From an uncultured Ignavibacteria bacterium (GTDB lineage: Bacteria > Bacteroidota > Ignavibacteria > Kapaibacteriales > Kapaibacteriaceae), in NCBI GenBank assembly GCA_903939735.1, contig CAJAIA010000016.1:1-56351 (forward strand): a stretch of DNA of 56,351 nucleotides, read 5' to 3'. Shown in pieces: positions 34,065 through 42,351 of this stretch (position 1 is the first letter of the stretch; every line of letters begins with the position of its first letter). Both the position numbers and the translations under genes were made by a program. A model generated the notes under the pieces. It ran no database searches and had not been told where the DNA came from. It saw only the letters and a program-made list of their open reading frames with translations.

Positions 34065-35744
34065 TTAGAACGAATATGTTACGTTGAGTGTCATGCCATT
34101 CGATGCTGGCACCGGACGGCAGATGCCACCAACACAGAGGATACCTCCGCGTACGCGACCGTATCCAGCTTGTAGTCGGAGAGGACCAGCGTTGTAGGCC
34201 ATGGATACGTTTGGATAATGGACACGACGGAACTCAACGCTGTTGCCGTAGTTGTACTCGTTGAATACGGTCATAATCCAATGCGGCGCCATGGAGTACT
34301 CAACAAGCGCCATTACCCAGTCGCCATTCTGAATGGCTTCCTTCTTGCCATTAGCAGTGCCGGCCGACATGTACTGAAACTCTGTGCGAAGACTCGATGT
34401 CTTCGAAAGCTTCCACCAGAGCTCGACGACAGCAAAGTGTACGTCGATGGTTCCATACAACGTTTCGAACGCTGGCGCTTTTCCTTCAATCACGTCCTGA
34501 TCATACGCGAGGTTGATGTACGCTGCCGTGACCTTGAAGTCACGACCGAACTTACGTGTGACTTCAACGTTCACGTCGCGATAGTACTTGCGAGGCGACC
34601 AGAGGAATGCTGCGTCGTAGGTGAACGGACCCGTGCGTGTTGTGTCGAGCGCGTGAATGACCGACGCATTCAACGTTACCATCGTCTCGTCCGAACCGAG
34701 GAACGAGTTCTTCGGAATGGTGAACGATACATCACCCTGCAGACCAAACTCACCCGTCGGCTGTGTTGCATACGGATACAGCGTAACCAACCGCCACGTA
34801 TGCTGCTTTGTAAGCGCTGGGAGATAGTTCACCTGTTGTGGCAAACCATTCGCCGTGCGATCACTCCGGAAGTCCATGTTGTCGATACGCTTCGCAGCAA
34901 GGTTCACACCAATGCCAGATGCAGCGTAGGAAGCGTTCATGTAGAGCGCATCGCCAGGGTTGAACGACGAACCGTTTACAGCACTCGGGTCGTTGATCTT
35001 GTACGCATACTCAAGATCGAGCGAGAAGTCCGAAAGCATCATGTTCGCACGCGTCGACCATGCGAGGACATTTTCCGGGATCTTGAGAATGTCTTGGTCG
35101 TCTGATTGAAAGCGGCTTACAACACTCGCGCCGAGATTCAACTGCATGTCGCTTGGGAGGAAGTCACCCGTGAGCGCCTTCACATCAATCGCAGCGTCGC
35201 CACCACGCATGATACCGACGCTCATGTCCCAGAATGCACGCTGACGTCCGAGGAAGCCGGTGAACTTCAATCCATCCGTCGGCATGAACTTCATACGAAG
35301 TCCATCAATCGAGTTGTCAAAGCCAAGGTTGCGCTCTTCATATGTGCGCAAGATCATGCCGCTTCCGAATTGCTCGTAGAAGTTGCCAGCGGTTACCTCG
35401 AACAAGTCATCGGTGTATGTCGCAAACCGATAGGCTATGCCAACACCTGTGCGGTTCCCTGTACTTGCATAGCGTGGATCAATACCAAGCAACGGACCTT
35501 GGTACGATTCGAACCGCATTCCGGCAGAGAACTTGCCGCGTGTAAACGTCAGATTCAGAAACGTGTTCGAGAGAATCTTCTCTGGAACATCAGGAGCATT
35601 GATCGTTGTGTCCGCCATGTAATACTGAGCGTCGGTCTGCAGCGATCCATTGATCGTGCCGACGTCCTGTATCTCGATCCCTTGAGCGAAACCCGTCAGT
35701 GCAGAACAGAGAAGCGCTGAAAGCGCCATCATCGAGAACTTCAT
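34065..35744 (-). CDS. DUF6029-type outer-membrane protein with C-x4-C motif
   Basis: A protein of 559 residues with a signal peptide (MKFSMMALSALLCSALTGFAQ). The rest reads as a large beta-barrel (FLNLTFTRGKFSAGMRFESYQGP, YEQFGSGMILRTYEERNLGFDN, ending TLNVTYSF). It matches the uncharacterised DUF6029 family as I know it. The mature protein has exactly two cysteines, Cys537 and Cys542, in GGILCVGGICRPVPASNG close to the C-terminus. It is flanked by two thioredoxin-fold proteins in one operon (6 nt after the TlpA gene), so a disulfide-dependent function is plausible. Confidence 0.7.
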   Translation of the reverse strand: MKFSMMALSALLCSALTGFAQGIEIQDVGTINGSLQTDAQYYMADTTINAPDVPEKILSNTFLNLTFTRGKFSAGMRFESYQGPLLGIDPRYASTGNRTGVGIAYRFATYTDDLFEVTAGNFYEQFGSGMILRTYEERNLGFDNSIDGLRMKFMPTDGLKFTGFLGRQRAFWDMSVGIMRGGDAAIDVKALTGDFLPSDMQLNLGASVVSRFQSDDQDILKIPENVLAWSTRANMMLSDFSLDLEYAYKINDPSAVNGSSFNPGDALYMNASYAASGIGVNLAAKRIDNMDFRSDRTANGLPQQVNYLPALTKQHTWRLVTLYPYATQPTGEFGLQGDVSFTIPKNSFLGSDETMVTLNASVIHALDTTRTGPFTYDAAFLWSPRKYYRDVNVEVTRKFGRDFKVTAAYINLAYDQDVIEGKAPAFETLYGTIDVHFAVVELWWKLSKTSSLRTEFQYMSAGTANGKKEAIQNGDWVMALVEYSMAPHWIMTVFNEYNYGNSVEFRRVHYPNVSMAYNAGPLRLQAGYGRVRGGILCVGGICRPVPASNGMTLNVTYSF

Positions 35745-35750
35745 GGATCG

Positions 35751-36263
35751 TTATTCCTTCCCAGAGAGCTTCTTCAACAGCTCTTCGAGCTCTTCTTCGT
35801 CGCCCGGGGTATACGCAGCATGTGAAAACACCACCTTGCCGTTCATGATGATGAAGGTGTGTGGCACGTTGTTGACGTTCATGGCACGCTTGAAATCCTG
35901 GTTGATGTCGAGCAACACGTCGTATTGCCAGTTGCGCGACTTAATGAACGGTGCAACTTTTTGCGCGTTGCGTGAGTCATCGATCGACACCGCGATGAGT
36001 TTTGCACCGTACTTCGTCTTCCATTCGTCAAAAAGACCGTGGTACGTCTGGAGTTCCTGGATACACGGCTTACACCATGTGGCCCAGAAACTCACGATTA
36101 CAGGCCCTGTGTGCTGGGTGATTTCTGCCGTATTAACCATGTCACCTGTCACAGACTTGATCTTGACGGTCGGAATCGTTGTCGATGGAGTCGCTTCCTG
36201 TCCAACGAGGGTAACAAATGCCAAGCAGAGAAGGGCAAGCAACGCCAAGAGATGTCGTGTCAC
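35751..36263 (-). CDS. TlpA-family thiol-disulfide oxidoreductase
   Basis: A protein of 170 residues from GTG 36263 (VTRHLLALLALLCLAFVTLVGQ, signal segment). Thioredoxin fold with the active-site motif SFWATWCKPCIQELQ, then LIAVSIDDSRNAQKV and the cis-Pro segment NNVPHTFIIMNGKVVF; the C-terminus is acidic and Glu-rich. TlpA/ResA proteins are periplasmic reductants. The upstream frame has no signal-like start, which supports the GTG. First gene of the three-gene thiol cassette; divergent from the T9SS cargo gene at 36324. Confidence 0.85.
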   Translation of the reverse strand: MTRHLLALLALLCLAFVTLVGQEATPSTTIPTVKIKSVTGDMVNTAEITQHTGPVIVSFWATWCKPCIQELQTYHGLFDEWKTKYGAKLIAVSIDDSRNAQKVAPFIKSRNWQYDVLLDINQDFKRAMNVNNVPHTFIIMNGKVVFSHAAYTPGDEEELEELLKKLSGKE

Positions 36264-36283
36264 GAGATGTTCCGTAGGAGTGT

Positions 36284-36291
36284 TAGGTTTG
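36284..36291 (+). promoter_or_regulatory. TAnnTTTG -7 box of the cargo gene at 36324
   Basis: TAGGTTTG, exact match, in the 60-bp divergent gap, 32 nt before ATG 36324. On the minus strand the variant TAATTTG (36316-36322) could serve the TlpA gene. Confidence 0.45.
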
Positions 36292-36323
36292 TAGATTACG
36301 CCACAGTAACCGGTCGACAAATT

Positions 36324-37031
36324 ATGAAAACTCAAGTACTTGCACTGATTCTGGGCATTGCGTTCTCCGTCACTGCGCAATCCCAAACCTTCACCATCGA
36401 CTGGGCGAAGCCAAACCCAATCAAGGGCACTCCCGACGGTGGGACGGTAAAGCGCGACGGAACGGTTCGTAACCTCAACGAGACGCCAAAAGAGCTGTAC
36501 TTCTCGTACGACCTGACAGACATGTCTATCGACCACACAGCGCAGCTCTGCATGAATCTCTGCTGGGCACTCTTCCCGGGTCCGGGCGACGATCCCTTTG
36601 AACGTGAAGGTCAAATCCTGACTGCCAACGGTACGCTGCCGATTTATGTCGACCTCAGCCCACGCGGTGCAGAAGGGGCAAGCACTGTACGCGTTGTTCT
36701 CTTCGACAAGACAGTCCAAGCTGAGCGTCTGAGCTTCGATGTCGTGTTCCAGATCTCACCATCAAGCAGCGTGGTTGATGCCCAAACCGTTGGGGTTACG
36801 GTAAGCCCCCTGCCAGCAGTTGATCAGCTCACGCTTCGCGGTGATGCGATCACGTCGGTGTCAACACTCGGACTGTACGATGCTTCGGGTTCGCTCGTTC
36901 GTTCGTTCGCAACGCCATCATCAAGCATCGCCACACTGCCAACGTCGGGGCTTGCAAACGGTACCTACCGCCTTGTGATGCGCACGGCATCAGGCGACGT
37001 CGTTGGTGCACCGGTTGTGATCACACGCTAA
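36324..37031 (+). CDS. secreted protein with T9SS-like sorting domain
   Basis: A protein of 235 residues with a signal peptide (MKTQVLALILGIAFSVTAQS). The passenger (about 21-145) is an Ig-like beta domain, with two cysteines in AQLCMNLCWALFPGPGDDPFE. Residues 150-235 form a type A sorting domain (GVTVSPLPAVDQLTLRGDA, LGLYDASGSLVRSF, GLANGTYRLVMRTASGDVV). Function unknown. It is next to the thiol cassette, so its CxxxC pair may be a client. Followed by the DUF2723 gene 10 bp downstream. Confidence 0.75.
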   Translation: MKTQVLALILGIAFSVTAQSQTFTIDWAKPNPIKGTPDGGTVKRDGTVRNLNETPKELYFSYDLTDMSIDHTAQLCMNLCWALFPGPGDDPFEREGQILTANGTLPIYVDLSPRGAEGASTVRVVLFDKTVQAERLSFDVVFQISPSSSVVDAQTVGVTVSPLPAVDQLTLRGDAITSVSTLGLYDASGSLVRSFATPSSSIATLPTSGLANGTYRLVMRTASGDVVGAPVVITR

Positions 37032-37041
37032 GCATCGATCG

Positions 37042-38928
37042 ATGATCTCACGAGACGCAATCATCGCTGCCGCACTTGGGTGCTGTGTTGCGGTTCTCTA
37101 TCTCTTTACAGCAGCTCCCGGTGTGCAATACACCGACAGCGGTGAGCTGGCTGCGGCATGCACAACGTTCGGCGTTGCACACCCAACAGGCTATCCCCTG
37201 TTCACGTTGCTTGGTCATGCGTGGTCGTTGCTGCCGTGGTCGTCGCCAATTGCTGGACTGAACATACTTGCCGCTCTGCTGGTAGCTTCCGGCGTTGCCC
37301 TTACCTACCTCGTTGCGCGCGTGCTGGTTGCGCGCGTCGCACCTACTCGTGATGTACGTGCACATGATCTTGTTGCAGCAGGCACAGCGCTGCTTGTAGG
37401 CTGCAGCGCTACTGTGTGGGCGCAGGCGACATCGATTGAGGTGTATGCACTGAACTTCGTACTGCTTGCCGGCACACTCTATGCAACGCTCAGGAGTATT
37501 GAGTCAGACAACCACCATCGCTGGACAATGCTCGCCGGATTGATGTTCGGTTTGATGCTGACAAATCACGTGTCGTCTGTTACACTTGCACCGGGCTTTG
37601 TGCTGCTGTGGCTCTCTGGCAGCCAACCACGATCTGCACGACTGCGCGCATGGAAGCACCTTGTCTTCCCTGCTGTTGCGGCGCTGGCACTCTACGCGAT
37701 TCTCCCGTTGCGGAGTGCGCAGGAGCCCCCTATCAATTGGGGCATGGTGCATCGCGATATGCATGCATTCCTCTATCACGTAAAGGGTAAGCAGTTCGGT
37801 GTGTGGCTCTACGAAAGCAAGGCAGCATTCAACGCGAATGTTCGTTTGTTCTGGAACTTGCTCACTGCGCAGCTACTGTGGGTTGGACTTCTTCCGATGC
37901 TCGTTGGCGTGATAGCACTTGTCCGACAATCACGCGGTATGGGGCTTGCATTGCTTGCATTGATTGCGGGCAATCTTGGAATCTCGCTAGGCTATGGTAT
38001 TCCAGACATCGATGCATACTTCATTCCGTCGCTGACGGTTTTCACACTGTTGGTCGGACTCGGAATTGCTTCTCTGGCGCAGCGCCTACGTCCAACACTG
38101 CTCATAGCTTCACTACCACTGCTTCTCGCAGGAGCAGTTGGTACAACAGAGTTTTCGAAGCAAGATCGCTCACATCACGAAGCTGTTGATGGCTATACTG
38201 ACTGGGCAATGGCAAACATCGAGCCACGCGCAGTCATTCTTACGCGACAGTGGGATTACTTGTGCTCGTCACTGTGGTATCGTCAGCAGGCGCTAGGGAT
38301 GTATGCCGACGTTGTGATCGTCGACAAAGAACTGCTTCGTCGCACATGGTATGCCCCCTATCTCGCACAGCGCTATCCGGATGTGTTTGGTCGCATACAG
38401 CCAGCAGTTGACGCCTACATGGCATACCTCGACATCTTCGAGCGCGAGCCGGAGAAGTTCGAGGTTGATCGCGTAAAGCTTGGTCGAGCAGGACTTGCCG
38501 ATCTGGCCGAGCATCAACAAAATGTGCAGATCATTCAGCAGCGCTTCGTGGGATTGATCGATGCCATCCTCCGTGCCGACACATCACGTCCGGTGTACGT
38601 GACACCGGAATTGCTCAGCGAGCAAGAGCCCCTTCTTCTCGACTATCAGCGCATTCCTGCCGGACCCTTTGTACGGCTTGTGAAGCCTGGACAACAGCAA
38701 CGTGAGAGTACAGAAGGTATCGAGCGCATGATGTCTGTGATTTCGCAACCACAGCAGCGACTCGACTCTACACTTCAGATGATTACGCTGTCACAAATAG
38801 CATCAAATGCCTTCTATCAGCTAGACGGACGCCTGGATACCGTTGGCTTCCGTCGCTATCGCGAGATTGCCAAGCGCATTCATAGCTCGCACCCCATCAC
38901 ACGTCAGCTTCAGTCAGTCCTACCCTAG
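37042..38928 (+). CDS. DUF2723-family polytopic membrane protein (GT-C-like)
   Basis: A protein of 628 residues. The N-terminal two-thirds are membrane helices with the family motif YTDSGELAAACTTFGVAHPTGYPLF in the first loop, and the acidic residues there resemble the GT-C/PMT catalytic loop. The C-terminal 230 residues are soluble (WDYLCSSLWYRQ...). DUF2723 proteins (TMEM260-like) are thought to be lipid-linked sugar transferases, and protein O-glycosylation is common in this group. Substrate unknown. Probably in one transcript with the cargo gene before and the exonuclease after. Confidence 0.82.
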   Translation: MISRDAIIAAALGCCVAVLYLFTAAPGVQYTDSGELAAACTTFGVAHPTGYPLFTLLGHAWSLLPWSSPIAGLNILAALLVASGVALTYLVARVLVARVAPTRDVRAHDLVAAGTALLVGCSATVWAQATSIEVYALNFVLLAGTLYATLRSIESDNHHRWTMLAGLMFGLMLTNHVSSVTLAPGFVLLWLSGSQPRSARLRAWKHLVFPAVAALALYAILPLRSAQEPPINWGMVHRDMHAFLYHVKGKQFGVWLYESKAAFNANVRLFWNLLTAQLLWVGLLPMLVGVIALVRQSRGMGLALLALIAGNLGISLGYGIPDIDAYFIPSLTVFTLLVGLGIASLAQRLRPTLLIASLPLLLAGAVGTTEFSKQDRSHHEAVDGYTDWAMANIEPRAVILTRQWDYLCSSLWYRQQALGMYADVVIVDKELLRRTWYAPYLAQRYPDVFGRIQPAVDAYMAYLDIFEREPEKFEVDRVKLGRAGLADLAEHQQNVQIIQQRFVGLIDAILRADTSRPVYVTPELLSEQEPLLLDYQRIPAGPFVRLVKPGQQQRESTEGIERMMSVISQPQQRLDSTLQMITLSQIASNAFYQLDGRLDTVGFRRYREIAKRIHSSHPITRQLQSVLP

Positions 38929-38937
38929 GGAGTATCC

Positions 38938-39669
38938 ATGGAACCGTCGTATCTCGTGTTTGATCTTGAAACGGTCGGACTCCCCATTGACTCATTTGAT
39001 GATACACAGCAAGACTACCTCCTGCGTGGTGTCGCAACCGATGAGGATCGCGACAAGCGCATCGGTGAGTTTGCTCTCAGTCCGCTCACAGGAAAGATCG
39101 TCTGCATTGGCATGCAGATGATGACGCGCGAAGGCGATGCATGGACAGCAAAGCGTGTTGCGTACTCTGTTGATCCGACCATGTCCGATGACCAACCAGT
39201 ACGACATGTGGACTTGCCATCGGGTGCTGCATGGTACTGCAGTTCGGAACGCGTGATGCTCGAGAACTTCTGGAAGCTTCTCAACGCACATCGCAACATC
39301 ACGCTCGTCTCGTTCAACGGACGAAACTTCGACGCTCCATGGCTCATGCTTCGTAGCGCTACGCTCGGCATACGCCCATCAAAGAACTTGATGCAGGGCA
39401 CGAAGTTCAACTACTCCGGGCATATCGATCTTCTCGATCAACTCACGTTCTTCCAAGGTTCGGCTTCGGGCGCTACGCGGCGCTTCAACTTCGACTTCTT
39501 CGCAAAGTCGTTTGGGATTCGCTCTCCAAAGGCTGAAGGCGTCGATGGATCCATGGTTGGCGTACTCTTCGCAGACAACAATCACACGGACATTGCCGAG
39601 TACTGTCTGCGCGATGTATCAGCGACGTGGGAGCTCTTCACTGCGTGGGATCAGTTGCTCCGCTTTTAA
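38938..39669 (+). CDS. PolB-like 3'-5' exonuclease domain protein
   Basis: A protein of 243 residues with an RNase H-like DEDD fold: Exo I VFDLETVG, Exo II VSFNGRNFDAPWLMLRS and Exo III YCLRDVSATWEL. This matches the predicted 3'-5' exonucleases related to the PolB proofreading domain (PF10108 type). A GGGAG site precedes ATG 38938. It follows the DUF2723 gene by 9 nt, and its stop overlaps that of the convergent yihY gene. Confidence 0.85.
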   Translation: MEPSYLVFDLETVGLPIDSFDDTQQDYLLRGVATDEDRDKRIGEFALSPLTGKIVCIGMQMMTREGDAWTAKRVAYSVDPTMSDDQPVRHVDLPSGAAWYCSSERVMLENFWKLLNAHRNITLVSFNGRNFDAPWLMLRSATLGIRPSKNLMQGTKFNYSGHIDLLDQLTFFQGSASGATRRFNFDFFAKSFGIRSPKAEGVDGSMVGVLFADNNHTDIAEYCLRDVSATWELFTAWDQLLRF

Positions 39670-40553
39670 GGGAGCGGAACCTGCTTCTTTGTACGCAGTG
39701 CATGAATAAACTGCGCGAGTTCAGCTGACAGCAAGAACACAAAGGCTGAATAGTACAGCCACAGCGCAAACGATGCCAAGGCAACATAGCCGCCGTAGAA
39801 CGCGCTGAAGTTTGTTGCGCTATTGACGTACCACGAGAACAGTATTCGTGCGACTTCCCACAGGACTACTGCGAGAATCGTACTCATGATCACGATCTCT
39901 CGCGGCAACCGTCCGTTTGGAACGATGCGATAGAGCACCATGAACACGATTGCCGTCGAAAGCAGCGACACAACCTGCAAGACAAGGCCCGACGCAATAG
40001 CGTCGAGACTCGCGGGAAGTACATTCGACCAGATAGACTGCGTGATCGTGAGCAAGGGGCTCAGCAGCGTCACTATCAGGATCAGGATCGCCGATACGAT
40101 CGTCAGGAACATGTCCTTCAGGCGATACCACAAGAAGATCTTCGGTGTCGGAATATGGAAAATCGCGTTGAGTCCGGTACGAAGCGAACTAAACAGCGTT
40201 GACGCCAACCACAGGAGCGCAATGCCAGCGATCCAGCCCGTGACGGTACCATAGTTGAACACCACACCAACTTCCGTAACGATCGATGTGATGAGTCCCG
40301 TGGCCTTCGTGTTCTGCGGCAGAAAACTCGTCAGAAGTTGCTTTACGGCCTCTTTCGTTGTTGCTTCCTCAATCACCCCACTCACTATGGAGAGAACGAG
40401 GATCACCAGCGGAATCGTGCACAGCAACAGGTTGAAGGCAATTCCCGACGAGAGAAGGAAGATGTGACGTCGGTCCGTGATATCCACGAAGTCATAGGCG
40501 ATTGCGTATGCTTTGCGAACTCGTGACCAAACTGTCGAGAGAAGTGGGGACAT
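39666..40553 (-). CDS. yihY: YihY/BrkB-family membrane protein
   Basis: A protein of 295 residues with six membrane helices and family motifs ALLWLASTLFSSLRTGLNAIFHI and FYGGYVALASFALWLYYSAFVFLLSAELAQF. The YihY/BrkB family was once called ribonuclease BN; its true function is unsettled. ATG 40553 is chosen because a perfect -7 box lies five bases upstream; in-frame codons further up would run through the divergent promoter. Confidence 0.88.
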   Translation of the reverse strand: MSPLLSTVWSRVRKAYAIAYDFVDITDRRHIFLLSSGIAFNLLLCTIPLVILVLSIVSGVIEEATTKEAVKQLLTSFLPQNTKATGLITSIVTEVGVVFNYGTVTGWIAGIALLWLASTLFSSLRTGLNAIFHIPTPKIFLWYRLKDMFLTIVSAILILIVTLLSPLLTITQSIWSNVLPASLDAIASGLVLQVVSLLSTAIVFMVLYRIVPNGRLPREIVIMSTILAVVLWEVARILFSWYVNSATNFSAFYGGYVALASFALWLYYSAFVFLLSAELAQFIHALRTKKQVPLP

Positions 40554-40558
40554 GTGTC

Positions 40559-40566
40559 CAAAACTA
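40559..40566 (-). promoter_or_regulatory. TAnnTTTG -7 box of yihY, leaderless spacing
   Basis: TAGTTTTG on the minus strand, five bases before ATG 40553. Back-to-back with the identical box for the divergent lipoprotein gene. Confidence 0.5.
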
Positions 40567-40579
40567 CGGCGTTCGGGTA

Positions 40580-40587
40580 TAGTTTTG
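40580..40587 (+). promoter_or_regulatory. TAnnTTTG -7 box of the Big_5 lipoprotein gene, leaderless spacing
   Basis: TAGTTTTG, four bases before ATG 40592. The two divergent boxes lie only 13 bp apart, so the two polymerases should exclude each other. Confidence 0.5.
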
Positions 40588-40591
40588 CGCA

Positions 40592-42292
40592 ATGAAATCT
40601 CCCACCAGTCGATCAGTCGCGCTCTCATGTTGCATGCTCATGAGCATGTTCCTCGTGGGGTGTGCGATGAAGGTGGCTCCAACTGGCGGACCCCGCGATA
40701 CGGCTCCGGCGGTTGTTGTAGAGACGGAGCCACGCAACGGCTCGACGAACATCTCCAACCCCGTGGTGCGATTTGTCTTCGATGACTATGTCGATCGATC
40801 TGTTCGCAACGCAATCACTGTGCTGCCAGCCACGCGGTTTCAGACGAACTATTCCGGTGACGAGATTGATATCACATTCAACGATTCGCTCGTAGCGAAC
40901 ACGACGTATACGGTGACGCTTGGTACAACGTGGACCGATGTTCGTGGAAACACACCAACGCAGTCGTATTCAGTTGTGTTCTCGACAGGACCGATGATTG
41001 ACTCAGGTGTTGTTGCAGGAAGTGTCTACGGCGCATCTCTTGCTGCTGTCACAGTCTTCTGCTATCCACAGCAGCAATTCGATTCTCTCACGTTCTCTCC
41101 ATCGAAGGTGCGTCCGAGGTACTACCAAGCACTCGGAACAACGGGTTCCTTTGCAATTCGTGGTCTTGCCGACGGCAGATATCGCGTGCTAGCTGTCCGT
41201 GATGAGAATCGCAACACGCTCCTCGATGGTACGGAGGACTTCTGCGTTGCATCACACGACGTCGTGATTCGCAATGGCACGTCTGATCAGCTTGCATTAC
41301 TTCTCGGCACGCCACTCGATACCGTAGGACCTGTAATTCAGCGAGTACAAGCCCTCAATCAGCATGTCCTGGCAGTACAGCTCTCTGAACCATCATGGTA
41401 CATGGATCGGTCGCGATCAGCTACCGTTGCAAGCGGTGATCGCATAGATAGCGCACAGGCTGTGTGGCTCGCAGCCGAACCAAGCGACAAGCTCTTCGTT
41501 CGTGTTGCACGTCCACTCGATACGCTCCGCTACACGCTGAACATCCCACCCTCGCTTCTTCGTGACTCGATTGGTCTGAGTGCAGTGGAGACGTCTGCAG
41601 GTATCAAGGGCATCCAGTTCAGAGGATCGCGACTTGTCGATACTGCACAGGTGGTACGTGCACGGCGTATTCCATCGGATAGCGCGCAAGATCTCGGACT
41701 GAACGACCCACTACAAGTTGTGTTTTCGCAGCCGCTCGATACGACGTCTGCGCGGTTTGAAGTGTGGCACACCTCCGAGCGTGGTGCGCACACAGTTCGA
41801 CTGCAGTGGCTGGATCCTACAACACTGCAGGTGTTCCCGTCGGCACCGCGACTGCCACAAACATGGTACACGACCGAGATCACGATGAGCAGCATTCGAG
41901 CTCTCAACGGTACATCGCTACGCGACACTACCCTGCGGATAGCACATCGCACGCAGCAGCGGCCTGCTGATCCGGGAACCGTACGCGGACGTCTTGTGGA
42001 CTCGATGCAGACAATCTTACCGTCGGCCAGACTCGTCGTGCGCCTCCTCAACGATAAGCGTCGTGTGATCGCCACACAGCGGATCGACTCCACCCGCAGC
42101 ATCCTATTCGAGGCCGTTCCTCCGGGCACCTATTCAGTGGACGTCTTCGACGATCGCAATGGCAATGGCCGATACGACCACGGCAGTATCACCCCCTGGA
42201 TCCAAGGAGAGCAATGGTGGCCGACGTCGTCTACCGTCTCCGTGCGCCCACGATGGACCGTTGAAGATCTTCGCGTTGTGATGGGACTGTAA
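40592..42292 (+). CDS. Big_5 Ig-like lipoprotein
   Basis: A protein of 566 residues with a lipobox (MSMFLVGCAMK) and the typical PTGGPRDTAPAVVVE start of Bacteroidota Ig-like lipoproteins. A Big_5/SbsA-like domain follows (about 45-130, FVFDDYVDRSVRNAITVLP...YTVTLGTTWTDVRGN), then a beta-sandwich (ADGRYRVLAVRDENRNTLLDGTEDF), a second Big_5-like region (about 370-465) and a final CarboxypepD-like fold (PPGTYSVDVFDDRNGNGRYD). Surface or periplasmic; function unknown. Confidence 0.8.
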   Translation: MKSPTSRSVALSCCMLMSMFLVGCAMKVAPTGGPRDTAPAVVVETEPRNGSTNISNPVVRFVFDDYVDRSVRNAITVLPATRFQTNYSGDEIDITFNDSLVANTTYTVTLGTTWTDVRGNTPTQSYSVVFSTGPMIDSGVVAGSVYGASLAAVTVFCYPQQQFDSLTFSPSKVRPRYYQALGTTGSFAIRGLADGRYRVLAVRDENRNTLLDGTEDFCVASHDVVIRNGTSDQLALLLGTPLDTVGPVIQRVQALNQHVLAVQLSEPSWYMDRSRSATVASGDRIDSAQAVWLAAEPSDKLFVRVARPLDTLRYTLNIPPSLLRDSIGLSAVETSAGIKGIQFRGSRLVDTAQVVRARRIPSDSAQDLGLNDPLQVVFSQPLDTTSARFEVWHTSERGAHTVRLQWLDPTTLQVFPSAPRLPQTWYTTEITMSSIRALNGTSLRDTTLRIAHRTQQRPADPGTVRGRLVDSMQTILPSARLVVRLLNDKRRVIATQRIDSTRSILFEAVPPGTYSVDVFDDRNGNGRYDHGSITPWIQGEQWWPTSSTVSVRPRWTVEDLRVVMGL

Positions 42293-42309
42293 CCACTGTT
42301 ACCAAACCG

Positions 42310-42317
42310 TATCTTTG
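42310..42317 (+). promoter_or_regulatory. TAnnTTTG -7 box of the sugar dehydrogenase-like gene
   Basis: TATCTTTG, exact match, 34-40 nt before the start codon, in the 59-bp gap after the lipoprotein gene. Confidence 0.45.
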
Positions 42318-42351
42318 CCGTTACAATGGCTCTTCGATACTGTGGTACAGG

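Noticed and set aside
34218-35720. Two plus-strand open frames opposite the DUF6029 gene
   Set aside because: Antisense shadows: Arg/Val-rich with no signal or motif, while the minus strand encodes a coherent barrel.
35751-36719. Long form of the TlpA gene (322 codons)
   Set aside because: The first 150 codons are antisense to the cargo gene at 36324. The signal segment begins at GTG 36263.
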